Positions 7,832 through 15,614 of a DNA stretch of 56,929 nucleotides are shown one piece after another (the first letter of the stretch is position 1; each line of letters begins with the position of its first letter). Source of the stretch: Bacteroidaceae bacterium (GTDB lineage Bacteria; Bacteroidota; Bacteroidia; Bacteroidales; Bacteroidaceae). The notes beneath the pieces were generated by a model that was given only the letters and a program-made list of their open reading frames with translations, was not told the DNA's origin and made no database searches. Both the position numbers and the translations under genes were made by a program. The stretch spans positions 1 to 56,929 of the forward strand of contig JAEDMP010000004.1 of the NCBI GenBank assembly GCA_016302965.1, given 5' to 3'.

Positions 7832-8680
7832 ATGAAACAGAAGATGATATGGACAGTAGTGGCACTGATGATGGCCACTGCCGGTATGGCTCAGAAACAG
7901 CTAACCATACTGCATACCAATGATACGCACAGTACAATCCTTCCACTCAGCACGCTCCTTGATGATACGATTAAAGCGGGTCGGGCTGGTTTCTTGCGGC
8001 GCATTGCCTTGGTCAACCAGGAGCGGGAAAAGAATCCACAGTTGCTCCTGTTCGACAGTGGAGACTTTTCACAGGGTTCTGCCTTTTATTCCCGTTTCAA
8101 GGGCGAAGTGGAAGTGATGCTGATGAACGAGATGGGCTACGATGCTGTGGCAATCGGCAATCACGAGTTGGATTATGGCGTGGAGAATCTGGCCCGCATC
8201 CTGCGTATGGCCAAGTTCCCCGTTGTCTGTGCCAACTATGATTTCGGTTCCTCGCCCTTGGCCGGTGTGGTCAAGCCTTATGTCATTTTGGATCGTGAAG
8301 GCGTGCGGGTGGGTGTGTTTGGCCTGTCGCCCGTCTTGGAAGGGCTGGTGGCGCAAGGAAACTATGATGGCATCCGTTATCAGAATCCGATTGAATCCAC
8401 GCGTAAGGTTGTTGATATCCTCAGAAATCAGGAGCATTGCGATGTAGTCATCTGTGTGTCCCATCTTGGATGGAATATCCGGGAAGATCTCGATGACTCT
8501 GAGCTGATACCTGCCACGCATGGTATCGACCTCGTGTTGGGTGGTCATTCCCATACCTATATGGAAGAGTTGGAATGGAAGGATAACGAAGGGGGGAAGG
8601 CTGTTCCTGTGGACCAAAACGGCAAGCATGGCATCTTTGTTGGCAAAATAGTGCTTCAATTGGAAAAAGACAAGGAATGA
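7832..8680 (+). CDS. Metallophosphatase (5'-nucleotidase catalytic domain)
   Basis: This 282-aa exported enzyme has a signal peptide (MKQKMIWTVVALMMATAGMAQ). It carries the calcineurin-like phosphoesterase motifs in order: LHTNDTHS, FDSGDFSQGS, AIGNHELDYG and VLGGHSHTYME, which supply the dimetal ligands. The C-terminal substrate domain of UshA-type enzymes is missing and is encoded just upstream by the lipoprotein gene at 7028. The expected activity is hydrolysis of nucleotides, or of 2',3'-cyclic nucleotides, outside the cytoplasm. It is the second gene of a two-gene operon and converges on porT. Confidence 0.9.
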   Translation: MKQKMIWTVVALMMATAGMAQKQLTILHTNDTHSTILPLSTLLDDTIKAGRAGFLRRIALVNQEREKNPQLLLFDSGDFSQGSAFYSRFKGEVEVMLMNEMGYDAVAIGNHELDYGVENLARILRMAKFPVVCANYDFGSSPLAGVVKPYVILDREGVRVGVFGLSPVLEGLVAQGNYDGIRYQNPIESTRKVVDILRNQEHCDVVICVSHLGWNIREDLDDSELIPATHGIDLVLGGHSHTYMEELEWKDNEGGKAVPVDQNGKHGIFVGKIVLQLEKDKE

Positions 8681-8703
8681 CAAGCATGGTCGTGCCTTGT
8701 CTT
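8664..8703 (-). terminator. Possible terminator for porT
   Basis: A 9-bp stem AAGACAAGG (8667-8675) / CCTTGTCTT (8695-8703) is followed by TTTTT on the minus strand. It lies ~60 bp past the porT stop and overlaps the end of the convergent phosphatase gene. The long loop makes it a weaker call. Confidence 0.45.
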
Positions 8704-8763
8704 GCCATGACTCTTCTCTCTTGAATTACCGCTGGAGCTTTTCAGTATTGAGTTCCTTGGGAA

Positions 8764-9531
8764 TTATTCGAAATAGAAGGTGAGAACGAACATTTTTGAG
8801 TGCGCTCCCGACACACTGTTGGCGAAAGCCTTGAGGTTGACGTCTTTCAGTTCGTCGGGATTCTTCTTGTCTAAGCTGTTGCTCAGGCTATAACAGAACT
8901 TAAGCTCGGGAATCAGTTTGAAGAACGGAAGATAGAAGTCGCAGCCAATGCCCACTTCCACCATCGTGTCATAACGCTTGAGCCGTACATAATCCTCCGA
9001 CTTGCCGGTCAGATTGATAGTTGGGTTGATACCTGCAATGATATATGGTCGGTAATTGTTGAATCGGGGAGCCGAGAACTTAATGTCTAATGGCAGGGAT
9101 ATATACGTGTTCTTCAGGTCTTGGGTTGCCTCGACAGGTCTTCCGTTGGCATCGGTTTTGTTCAGATACCTGAAGGTGAGATGTTTGGCGCCAAAGTGCA
9201 TGGTGGGTGAGAACCGGGCGGAAAAGTTGCTGCTCAGACGGGCTTCTGCCAGCACACCTACACTGAATCCGGGATTCCATTTGTCTGCATCGCACACGAT
9301 GGTTTCTACGCTTTGGGTGCCATCTTCTGCCACGATGGTCTGAGGGCCAACGTTGTCCAGTTCTACATCTTGTAAATGCATACCCACCAGGATGCCGAAG
9401 TGGATGGGGCGGAGGTCGATATAGGGTTTGTTTTGTTCCACACGTTCCTGGGCCACGCCTCTGAGGGCGGTGCAGCAGAGCAATCCTAAGAGGAGGATTC
9501 GCTTCCAAGTTATGATACTCTTATTACTCAT
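8764..9531 (-). CDS. porT: PorT-family outer-membrane beta-barrel protein (T9SS)
   Basis: This 255-aa protein belongs to the PorT-like barrel family, linked in Porphyromonas and relatives to type IX secretion. The preferred start (9531) gives MSNKSIITWKRILLLGLLCCTALRGVAQ, a signal peptide cut after VAQ. An ATG five codons upstream (9546) is possible and lies in a run of GAGTAAT repeats. Features are PYIDLRPIHFGILVGMHLQDVEL at the N-terminus, alternating beta-strand segments (FSARFSPTMHFGAKHLTFRY, TYISLPLDIKFSAPRFNNYRPYIIAG) and a terminal aromatic strand (MFVLTFYFE) typical of outer-membrane barrels. The gene is monocistronic and convergent with the phosphatase. It pairs functionally with sprA and with the type IX-sorted protein in this window. 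Confidence 0.85.
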   Translation of the reverse strand: MSNKSIITWKRILLLGLLCCTALRGVAQERVEQNKPYIDLRPIHFGILVGMHLQDVELDNVGPQTIVAEDGTQSVETIVCDADKWNPGFSVGVLAEARLSSNFSARFSPTMHFGAKHLTFRYLNKTDANGRPVEATQDLKNTYISLPLDIKFSAPRFNNYRPYIIAGINPTINLTGKSEDYVRLKRYDTMVEVGIGCDFYLPFFKLIPELKFCYSLSNSLDKKNPDELKDVNLKAFANSVSGAHSKMFVLTFYFE

Positions 9532-9562
9532 TACCCAATTACTCAATTACTCATTACTCAAT
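9527..9562. repeat. Short GAGTAAT tandem repeats over the porT start
   Basis: On the minus strand about five loosely repeated 7-8-bp units (GAGTAAT, TGAGTAAT, GGGTAAT) cover the porT start region. They create alternative in-frame ATG codons and make the exact start uncertain. Confidence 0.5.
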
Positions 9563-9671
9563 AAACGCAGAAATGGTCTGCATATTATATTTTCTCTCCT
9601 TGTTTCTATGGTGAACTGCAAAAAAAACAAAATTTCTTCCTTAAAATTAGGTATTATTCGAATATTATTAC

Positions 9672-9679
9672 TACATTTG
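9672..9679 (+). promoter_or_regulatory. Bacteroidetes -7 box for the ferredoxin gene
   Basis: TACATTTG matches TAnnTTTG, 42 bp before the ferredoxin ATG. The -33 element is not clear. Confidence 0.55.
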
Positions 9680-9721
9680 CATACTTATTTTTGAGTATTA
9701 ACTAATTAAAGATTTAAAATT

Positions 9722-9892
9722 ATGGCTTACGTTATTGGTAACGATTGTATCGCTTGCGGTACTTGTATCGATGAATGCCCTGCAGGTGCTATCTCTGAGG
9801 GTGAAAAGTATTCAATTAACCCCGACGCTTGCACCGAGTGTGGAACTTGTGCAGATGTTTGTCCCTCTGAGGCAATCAGCCTTCCCGCTTAA
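9722..9892 (+). CDS. 2[4Fe-4S] ferredoxin
   Basis: This 56-aa protein is a classic clostridial-type ferredoxin. The first motif is CIACGTCIDECP (Cys 9, 12, 15, 19). The second is CTECGTCADVCP (Cys 37, 40, 43, 47). All eight ligands are intact, so two [4Fe-4S] clusters are expected. It is a small cytoplasmic electron carrier for anaerobic oxidoreductases such as pyruvate:ferredoxin oxidoreductase or hydrogenase. It is transcribed alone, with a -7 box upstream and a strong terminator 25 bp after the stop. Confidence 0.96.
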   Translation: MAYVIGNDCIACGTCIDECPAGAISEGEKYSINPDACTECGTCADVCPSEAISLPA

Positions 9893-9917
9893 TTGAATCC
9901 ATTCAAGATAAGGCATA

Positions 9918-9953
9918 GCCGGCTTTCCTATATGGAAGGTCGGCATTTTTTTT
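9918..9953 (+). terminator. Terminator of the ferredoxin gene
   Basis: The 11-bp stem GCCGGCTTTCC / GGAAGGTCGGC (wobble pairs inside) is followed by eight T residues on the plus strand, just after the ferredoxin stop. Confidence 0.85.
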
Positions 9954-9994
9954 CCTGCAGGCTGCTGTCATTGCAGTCGTGAGAAGACGAAGTG

Positions 9995-10042
9995 AAAAGG
10001 GTGTATCAAGAGCCCACTGATAGCAGCTCATGATACACCCTT
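9995..10042 (-). terminator. Terminator of the exbB-TPR operon
   Basis: A perfect 12-bp stem (AAGGGTGTATCA, 9997-10008, with TGATACACCCTT, 10031-10042) is followed by a short T run on the minus strand. It lies ~30 bp past the last gene of the Ton operon. Confidence 0.75.
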
Positions 10043-10070
10043 ATTTGGTATAGGGAATGGGTGAAATGGC

Positions 10071-11492
10071 TTATTTGATTTCCATTACCTGCTTGGCTAC
10101 CTCGTTCTCGGGGTCGATTTCCAGCAGTTTTGCAGCATTCTCCTTAGCCTTGGCCATATCGTCGGCTACACGGGCTTCATAGGAAATCAGATAGAGGTAG
10201 CTCTCCTTCAGACGGCTCTTGTCTGAGTTGCTCAGCTGAGTACGTGTGCTGTAAAGCTCGATGAGCTTCTCATAGAAGGGTTTTGCATAACCGTTCTTCT
10301 GGTCTTCGTCCTTGGCGTTGTTCACGCGGGCTCTCCAGAAGGTAGCGTATTCTTCAGCATCAGCAAATTTCTCACCCAACTGTGCATAGAGCTCGTCAGC
10401 CTTGGTCAGGGCAGCCACTTTCTCGTCGCCCGTCAGGATGGTCGACTTGTAGTAGTAGAGCTGGGGCAGACCGGCAAAGTCGGTAGCGGTAGGTGTAGAG
10501 TACTCGCTCAGATACTGCTCGTAATACTTGATGGCTTCGTCATACTTGTCCTGGGCACTGTAGGTCTCAGAGAGCATCTTGATAACACCGGCCTTCTTGT
10601 CCTGGCTGTCAAACTCCTGCTCCAAAGCCTTCATATACATAGCCTCGGCCTCGTTGTACTTCTTTGCACCCTTCAGGGCATTGCCATAGTAGGTGTAGTC
10701 GAAATAGGAGAACTTGGCACTGTCCGACTTGTTGAACAGACGGTCGGCATAGTCGAGAGCCATGTCAAACTTCTGAAGGTCGGTGCAGTTGAAGAAGGCG
10801 AGACGGTTGAAACCGGCATCACGTCCGTTCTTGTCCAGCGCCTTCAAGGTCACGTCGAGACTTTCCTGATACTTACCCTTCAGATAGTAGGCCATGGCAA
10901 AGCTGCGCACGTCACGCTCTTCCATCTTGCTCATGTCGGCCTTCTTGAAAGCGTCGATAGCCTTGTCGAAGTCGTTCGACTGGTAGAAGATACGACCCTT
11001 CAGCGCATCAACGGCAATGTCGGGACGCTGGATGCGCAAATCCTCGAGCTTGCTGGCTGCCTGTGAGGGGCTGATCTTGCGGTAGATGGAGGCATACTTG
11101 TAGTAGGGCTCGGGGTTCTTGGGGTCGGCATAGATAGCCTGGTCATACCACTCTGCGGCACCACCGCCGTCTTCTGCCAATGCGCGGATGTCACCTTTCA
11201 ATACGTAAGCAGGAGCATACTTCAGTTTGACAGCGTAGTCGGCATACACGTTGGCCGAGGCTGTGTCTTTCACCTCATAGAAAGCGCGGCCGATACCTAC
11301 CAGCACCTCGCCGTTCTTCTTGTTCTTCTTGTAAACGGCTTTCACCTGGTCGTTCAGGTCTGCAGGATTGCTCTTGATAACTTTCGTGATGTTCTCAATG
11401 ATGGCCTTGTTGTCTGCCTGTGCCATGGCGGGGGCATTGAAACCTAAGGTCAATGCTCCGAGTAAAACATATTTCATTGTCTTCATATTCAA
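10071..11492 (-). CDS. Exported TPR-repeat protein of the Ton operon
   Basis: This 473-aa protein has a signal peptide (MNMKTMKYVLLGALTLGFNAPAMAQ). The rest is almost entirely helical tetratricopeptide-type repeats, for example FYEVKDTASANVYADYAVKLKYAPAYVLKG, WYDQAIYADPKNPEPYYKYA and YNEAEAMYMKALEQEF. No catalytic motif is visible. It is the last gene of exbB-exbD-exbD-tonB-pstS-like-TPR, 9 bp after the PstS-like gene, and a strong terminator follows. Its place in the operon suggests a periplasmic scaffold for the Ton motor or for the PstS-like lipoprotein; that is inference. The start could also be M3 or M6. Confidence 0.85.
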   Translation of the reverse strand: MNMKTMKYVLLGALTLGFNAPAMAQADNKAIIENITKVIKSNPADLNDQVKAVYKKNKKNGEVLVGIGRAFYEVKDTASANVYADYAVKLKYAPAYVLKGDIRALAEDGGGAAEWYDQAIYADPKNPEPYYKYASIYRKISPSQAASKLEDLRIQRPDIAVDALKGRIFYQSNDFDKAIDAFKKADMSKMEERDVRSFAMAYYLKGKYQESLDVTLKALDKNGRDAGFNRLAFFNCTDLQKFDMALDYADRLFNKSDSAKFSYFDYTYYGNALKGAKKYNEAEAMYMKALEQEFDSQDKKAGVIKMLSETYSAQDKYDEAIKYYEQYLSEYSTPTATDFAGLPQLYYYKSTILTGDEKVAALTKADELYAQLGEKFADAEEYATFWRARVNNAKDEDQKNGYAKPFYEKLIELYSTRTQLSNSDKSRLKESYLYLISYEARVADDMAKAKENAAKLLEIDPENEVAKQVMEIK

Positions 11493-11501
11493 TATGATTT
11501 T

Positions 11502-12464
11502 TTATTGTTTCTTGATGATGACCTCACGTGACAGCGTCATGGCCCGATAGGGCAGCAGACCGCCACGGTGGATGATGAGTTGCCCCTTGTAGTCGGCACT
11601 CATAAAGTTATGGAAGCCCCAGGGCAGTCCATGGAAGGGGTCGTTCAGCAGCAACCAGATGGTGCGGATGAAGGGGTAGTTGCCGTTATAGAGGTAGAAC
11701 TGGTAGGGTTTCCAACTGCTTTCGAGTGTGGCGGGATGAATCTTGCTCACTCCCATGACCCTGATGTTCCGTTTGAATGTCACGTTTGTGGTGTCACGCT
11801 TGTCGTTGAGCCAGTTGCTTCCGATGATGCCGATGGCATTGGGATGCTTCTCCACGAAATCGATGACCTCGGCTGATTTCTTCACGGCGTAGATGTTGGG
11901 GCTGTTGATGGGTGTGCCATCGAGCAGCGAATCAACACAATAGTGTACCGTGCTTGATTGTTTGTTGTCGAACGCTACCTCGATGTCGCCGAGTTTGGAT
12001 TGGGGGTTGAGGGCGCTCCATTTGTTTAGTTTGCCCAGCAGAATCTTCTTGAAATCCTGTACGGAAATGATACTGTCGGGATTGGAATTGTTGACGATTA
12101 GTGTCAGTCCGTCGTAGGCCAAAGGTGTGGCTACAGGCAGGAACTTGCGTGCTTTGAGGTTGTCTACCTCCTTCTTGGTGAAATTTCGTGAGGTTACTGC
12201 CAGCAGGGTTTCACCCTTCATGAGCATGTTCACGGCATCCAGCTCATTGGTATAATGAGGGATGACTTTGGCATTTCGATAGATACTCTCGAAGACCTCC
12301 ACCTCCTCGTCGATGATGGGGCTGAAACTTTCATCGGCCACGAAACGGATGGTACCCGAAGAATAGGTATCTGTTCTACCATTTTTAGGTTTGTCCTTGC
12401 ATGACAAGGCCAAACCTAAAAATATGGATAGTCCAACTAAAATGTTGAAAAGTTTACAATTCAT
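11502..12464 (-). CDS. PstS-like phosphate-type substrate-binding lipoprotein
   Basis: This 320-aa periplasmic binding protein has a lipobox (GLSIFLGLALSC, Cys22). It shows PstS/SBP features: TIRFVADESFSPIIDEEVEVFESIYRNAKV, GETLLAVTSRNFTKKEVD, LTLIVNNSNPDSIISVQDFKKILLGKLNKW and NAIGIIGSNWL. Its start codon directly abuts the tonB stop, so translation is probably coupled. No pstCAB transporter genes are nearby. A role with the Ton motor rather than in classical phosphate ABC import is an inference from context. Confidence 0.85.
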   Translation of the reverse strand: MNCKLFNILVGLSIFLGLALSCKDKPKNGRTDTYSSGTIRFVADESFSPIIDEEVEVFESIYRNAKVIPHYTNELDAVNMLMKGETLLAVTSRNFTKKEVDNLKARKFLPVATPLAYDGLTLIVNNSNPDSIISVQDFKKILLGKLNKWSALNPQSKLGDIEVAFDNKQSSTVHYCVDSLLDGTPINSPNIYAVKKSAEVIDFVEKHPNAIGIIGSNWLNDKRDTTNVTFKRNIRVMGVSKIHPATLESSWKPYQFYLYNGNYPFIRTIWLLLNDPFHGLPWGFHNFMSADYKGQLIIHRGGLLPYRAMTLSREVIIKKQ

Positions 12465-13298
12465 TTACTGCAATCTGAATGTTACAGGAACCGTGTACTT
12501 CACGCGTACTGCAGAGCCGTTCTGCTTACCGGGAATCCAGTGAGGCATGGCCTTCACTACGCGCTGTGCTTCTTTGTCGAGTGAGGGGTCAACTGATTTC
12601 ACCACCTTTACATCGGTGATAGAACCGTCGCGCTCAACCACGAAGGTGACGATTACTCGACCCTGTACACCGTTCTCCTCTGCTATCACAGGATACTTGA
12701 TGTTTTTGGAGAGGTATTCGAACAGGGCCTGCTGTCCACCGGGGAACTGGGGCATCTGCTCTACTACGTCGAAGACCTTGGTCTCCTCCTCTTTGGGTTT
12801 TTCTTCTGCAATCACTTCCTTGGCCTTGAGCACCTCACCTTCGGCCTCGTCGTTACCCTTCACATCGAATGAACCGATGGCGGTGTTCGTCTTGGCCAGG
12901 TCGTCCTGAGATTTCAATTCGTCTTCAGGTTTCACATCTTCGTCCTTCTTGATCTCAGGGGCGGTAAACTTCACAGAGCTCTTGACTTTCTCAACAACCT
13001 TCTGTTCCATTTCCACCTTCACGGGCTCCTTGCGTTCTACCTTAGCCTCTTTCTTCTGGGCCAGTTTCGACAGCTCAACGTCCGTCTCGATGGCCACCTT
13101 CTTAGGCATGGCATTCTCAATGGCCACCTTTGCCCATGCGGCAACGATGATAGCTGCAATCGTAGCGAACACGATAATCATGGCCTTCACGTTACGCTTG
13201 CCAGTCTCTTTGCGCAACTGGTAGGCACCGTAAGCCTTGTTCTTGTTCTCAAAGACGAGTTCGACCCAGCTATTGTCTATAAGATCTACTTTTGACAT
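12465..13298 (-). CDS. tonB: Energy transducer TonB
   Basis: This 277-aa protein links the inner-membrane proton motive force to outer-membrane TonB-dependent (SusC-like) receptors. A cytoplasmic N-terminus (VELVFENKNKAYGAYQLRKETGKRN, a Bacteroidetes hallmark) precedes one transmembrane helix at about residues 38-58. A long charged Lys/Glu/Val periplasmic spacer follows, with repeated KVE, PEDE and EEKPKEEE segments. The C-terminal TonB domain spans ~185-277 (PQFPGGQQALFEYLSKNIKYP, then VQGRVIVTFVVERDGSITDVKVVKSVDPSLDKEAQRVVKAMPHWIPG). It lies downstream of exbB-exbD-exbD and abuts the PstS-like gene. Confidence 0.95.
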   Translation of the reverse strand: MSKVDLIDNSWVELVFENKNKAYGAYQLRKETGKRNVKAMIIVFATIAAIIVAAWAKVAIENAMPKKVAIETDVELSKLAQKKEAKVERKEPVKVEMEQKVVEKVKSSVKFTAPEIKKDEDVKPEDELKSQDDLAKTNTAIGSFDVKGNDEAEGEVLKAKEVIAEEKPKEEETKVFDVVEQMPQFPGGQQALFEYLSKNIKYPVIAEENGVQGRVIVTFVVERDGSITDVKVVKSVDPSLDKEAQRVVKAMPHWIPGKQNGSAVRVKYTVPVTFRLQ

Positions 13299-13325
13299 AT
13301 TCTTATTTTTTTAATGTGTGTGGGA

Positions 13326-13973
13326 TTACTTAACACCTTTCAACTCCAACAGTTTGGTGTCGTCGGGGTTAATCTTATCAATCACATACTTACCAATGCT
13401 GCAAATCTGCATCTCGTCGAGAGCTTCAACCATGTTCTCATAGCTGGCAGTGTCCAAGGGCTTGATGATGATGGTCAGCACGGGAATCTTCTCGCCGTTC
13501 ACGTTACCGTTCTTCAGTTCGGAGAGTTCCTTCTGATACTGCTCGTCGGTCATCTTGGAGTTATAGGCGAGTTTGCGCTCGTCCAACTTCATCTTGGCCT
13601 GCATGATACGTGCCACAGGGTTGATACCTTCCTCAGTGGTGTGGTTGATCAACACCTTGCGGATTCCGTCCTTGCCCCAGGTTGTCTCTTTGACACACTC
13701 AGGGTTCTCGTAGTCGGGAAGACCGGCAATGTAGTAGATCTTGTTCTGAGCGCCAAGATAGATTGTGATGGTGTGGGAAGCCTTTGTCACCGACTTGTCT
13801 TCCTTTTCCAGGTTCTTATCGTTACTTGGCATGGTCAGCTGCATGGCCTGCGGCTTGCTCAGCGTCGTACAAAGCATGAAGAAGGTGATCAGAAGCATCA
13901 TCATGTCCACCATCGGGGTAAAGTCAACCCTGGTGTTCTTCTTTTTTTGCTTGCTTTCTTTCTTTTTTGCCAT
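13326..13973 (-). CDS. exbD: ExbD/TolR biopolymer transport protein (second copy)
   Basis: This 215-aa protein has a lysine-rich cytoplasmic start (MAKKKESKQKKKNTR). One transmembrane helix (~19-40) contains the conserved proton-channel Asp, D23 (VDFTPMVDMMMLLITFFML). The rest is a periplasmic domain. Its start is 3 bp past the stop of the first exbD. Two adjacent, non-identical ExbD paralogues are usual for Bacteroidetes Ton motors and may form a hetero-dimeric core. Confidence 0.93.
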   Translation of the reverse strand: MAKKKESKQKKKNTRVDFTPMVDMMMLLITFFMLCTTLSKPQAMQLTMPSNDKNLEKEDKSVTKASHTITIYLGAQNKIYYIAGLPDYENPECVKETTWGKDGIRKVLINHTTEEGINPVARIMQAKMKLDERKLAYNSKMTDEQYQKELSELKNGNVNGEKIPVLTIIIKPLDTASYENMVEALDEMQICSIGKYVIDKINPDDTKLLELKGVK

Positions 13974-13976
13974 GGC

Positions 13977-14591
13977 TTAGTCCTCCGCTGACGTTTTAAG
14001 GTTCGTAATCAGTTGGTAACGGTTCTCGTTCATGTCCTGCAGTTCAGACATCATGGTCTTCACAACCTTGTAAGAGGTCTTGGAGTCGCACTTGATAGCG
14101 ATCTTGATGTCGGGGTTGCTTTCACGAGCGGCCTTTACCCACTCTTGGAATTCGCTCATACCTCCATCGATACTATCGGTGGGGATACCGTGCTTCTGGA
14201 TTTCTTCAGCCATCTTCTCGGACTCGAGGTTCAGGTAGTCAGCCATGATACTTACGGGGACTCCGACCATGGACTCCTCCTTGAAGTTCTTCAGCTGGCG
14301 AGCGTTGATCGTAACGCCGAACTTGTCCGTAACGGTCTGAAGCATTGCCACCATGTCGTTCTTGTTGTCTGTTCCGAGGAAGATCTTTCCATCCGGTCCT
14401 ACCAGGATGTTCAAGACACTGTTCTCGGGCACTTTGACTTCAGAAACCGAGCTTGGCGTGTTGACTTTGATAGGCTCTGGCTGCAGGAATGTTGAGGTCA
14501 ACATGAAGAAGCAGAGCAACAAGGTCATCACGTCAGACATGGGGGTCATGTCTATCCAGACGTCCTTTTTCTGAATTTTTATTTTACCCAT
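13977..14591 (-). CDS. exbD: ExbD/TolR biopolymer transport protein (first copy)
   Basis: This 204-aa protein has the same design as its neighbour. A short cytoplasmic start (MGKIKIQKKDVWIDMTP) leads into one transmembrane helix with the conserved Asp, D20 (SDVMTLLLCFFMLTSTFL), then a periplasmic domain. It lies 28 bp after exbB. The two ExbD copies clearly differ in their periplasmic parts, so this is an old duplication. Confidence 0.93.
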   Translation of the reverse strand: MGKIKIQKKDVWIDMTPMSDVMTLLLCFFMLTSTFLQPEPIKVNTPSSVSEVKVPENSVLNILVGPDGKIFLGTDNKNDMVAMLQTVTDKFGVTINARQLKNFKEESMVGVPVSIMADYLNLESEKMAEEIQKHGIPTDSIDGGMSEFQEWVKAARESNPDIKIAIKCDSKTSYKVVKTMMSELQDMNENRYQLITNLKTSAED

Positions 14592-14619
14592 TAGTTATAA
14601 AAATTAAAAGGTAAAACAA

Positions 14620-15450
14620 TTAAGCTTCATCAGTGTGGTTAACGTCGTATGTGGTAGCGATGGTGTAACCAACTTCGTCGAGAGCGTAGGTCAGCTTGTC
14701 AATCTTGTTTGTGAAGAAGTTATAGATAACTACAGCGAACCAAGAGGTCAAAATACCAGATGCTGTGTTCACAAGGGCCTCAGAAATACCGGCAGAAAGA
14801 GCCATAGAGTCAGCACCACCACCAGAAGACAGAGCCTGGAATGAGTTGATCATACCCAACACAGTTCCGAACAGAGCGGTCAGCGTACCGAGGGTAACGA
14901 TGGTAGCAACGATGGGAAGGTTCATCTGCAGAGTAGGCATCTCCAGCTGGGTAGCCTCCTCGTGAGCCTGCTGAATCTTGGCAATCTTCTGTGCCTTCTT
15001 CATGGTGGAGTTGCTCTCTACATCCTTGTAAGCAGCGATAGAAGCAGAAACCACGTTGGCTACAGAACCCTGCATCTTGTCGCAGAGAGCCTTAGCGCCG
15101 TCGAAGTCACCCTTCTTGATGAGTTCCTTAACCTGCGAGGTGAACTTGGGAAGGCTCATCTTGCCGAAAGCGGTCTTCAGAGCGAAGAAGCGCTCTACAC
15201 CGAGGCAGATAACAGAGAGCAAGAGGGTCAAAATGATACCTACTACGATACCACCTTTGTAAACGGTACCCATCAGGTTGGCGGGGTGTCCAGCACGGTC
15301 GCCACCGATGAAGTTGTCGGGGTTACCGAGTACCATGAAGTAGAATGAGTAAGCAGCAATACAGCAGATTACAAGAATCCAGAATGCGTTTTTGATACCT
15401 CCAAAGCCCGATTTCTTAGCTGGGGCTGCAGCTTTTTTGTTTGTTGCCAT
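14620..15450 (-). CDS. exbB: MotA/TolQ/ExbB proton channel protein
   Basis: This 276-aa inner-membrane protein starts with a basic tail (MATNKKAAAPAKKSGFGG). Helices lie near residues 25-47, 68-90, 172-197 and 218-245. The MotA/TolQ/ExbB domain is recognisable in IVATIVTLGTLTALFGTVLGMINSFQALSSGG and GISEALVNTASGILTSWFAVVIYNFF. With ExbD it forms the proton-driven motor that energises TonB. It is the first gene of the six-gene Ton operon, with a -7 box at 15537-15544. Confidence 0.95.
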   Translation of the reverse strand: MATNKKAAAPAKKSGFGGIKNAFWILVICCIAAYSFYFMVLGNPDNFIGGDRAGHPANLMGTVYKGGIVVGIILTLLLSVICLGVERFFALKTAFGKMSLPKFTSQVKELIKKGDFDGAKALCDKMQGSVANVVSASIAAYKDVESNSTMKKAQKIAKIQQAHEEATQLEMPTLQMNLPIVATIVTLGTLTALFGTVLGMINSFQALSSGGGADSMALSAGISEALVNTASGILTSWFAVVIYNFFTNKIDKLTYALDEVGYTIATTYDVNHTDEA

Positions 15451-15536
15451 AATTTGATTGAGATTTTAGTTATTAAAAATTAAAAATAGAAGTCTTTTGT
15501 TTCCAGGTTATACAATAGGTTGCTCTATACACGCAG

Positions 15537-15544
15537 CAAAGATA
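15537..15544 (-). promoter_or_regulatory. Bacteroidetes -7 box for the Ton operon
   Basis: The minus-strand sequence TATCTTTG matches TAnnTTTG, ~87 bp before the exbB ATG. No clear -33 TTTG is seen at the usual spacing. Confidence 0.5.
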
Positions 15545-15614
15545 GCAAATTAATGTGAACTTCTGCGTGAATTTGCAACTTTTAACATGCACTTTTTTCA
15601 GCTTTTTACTGCTT

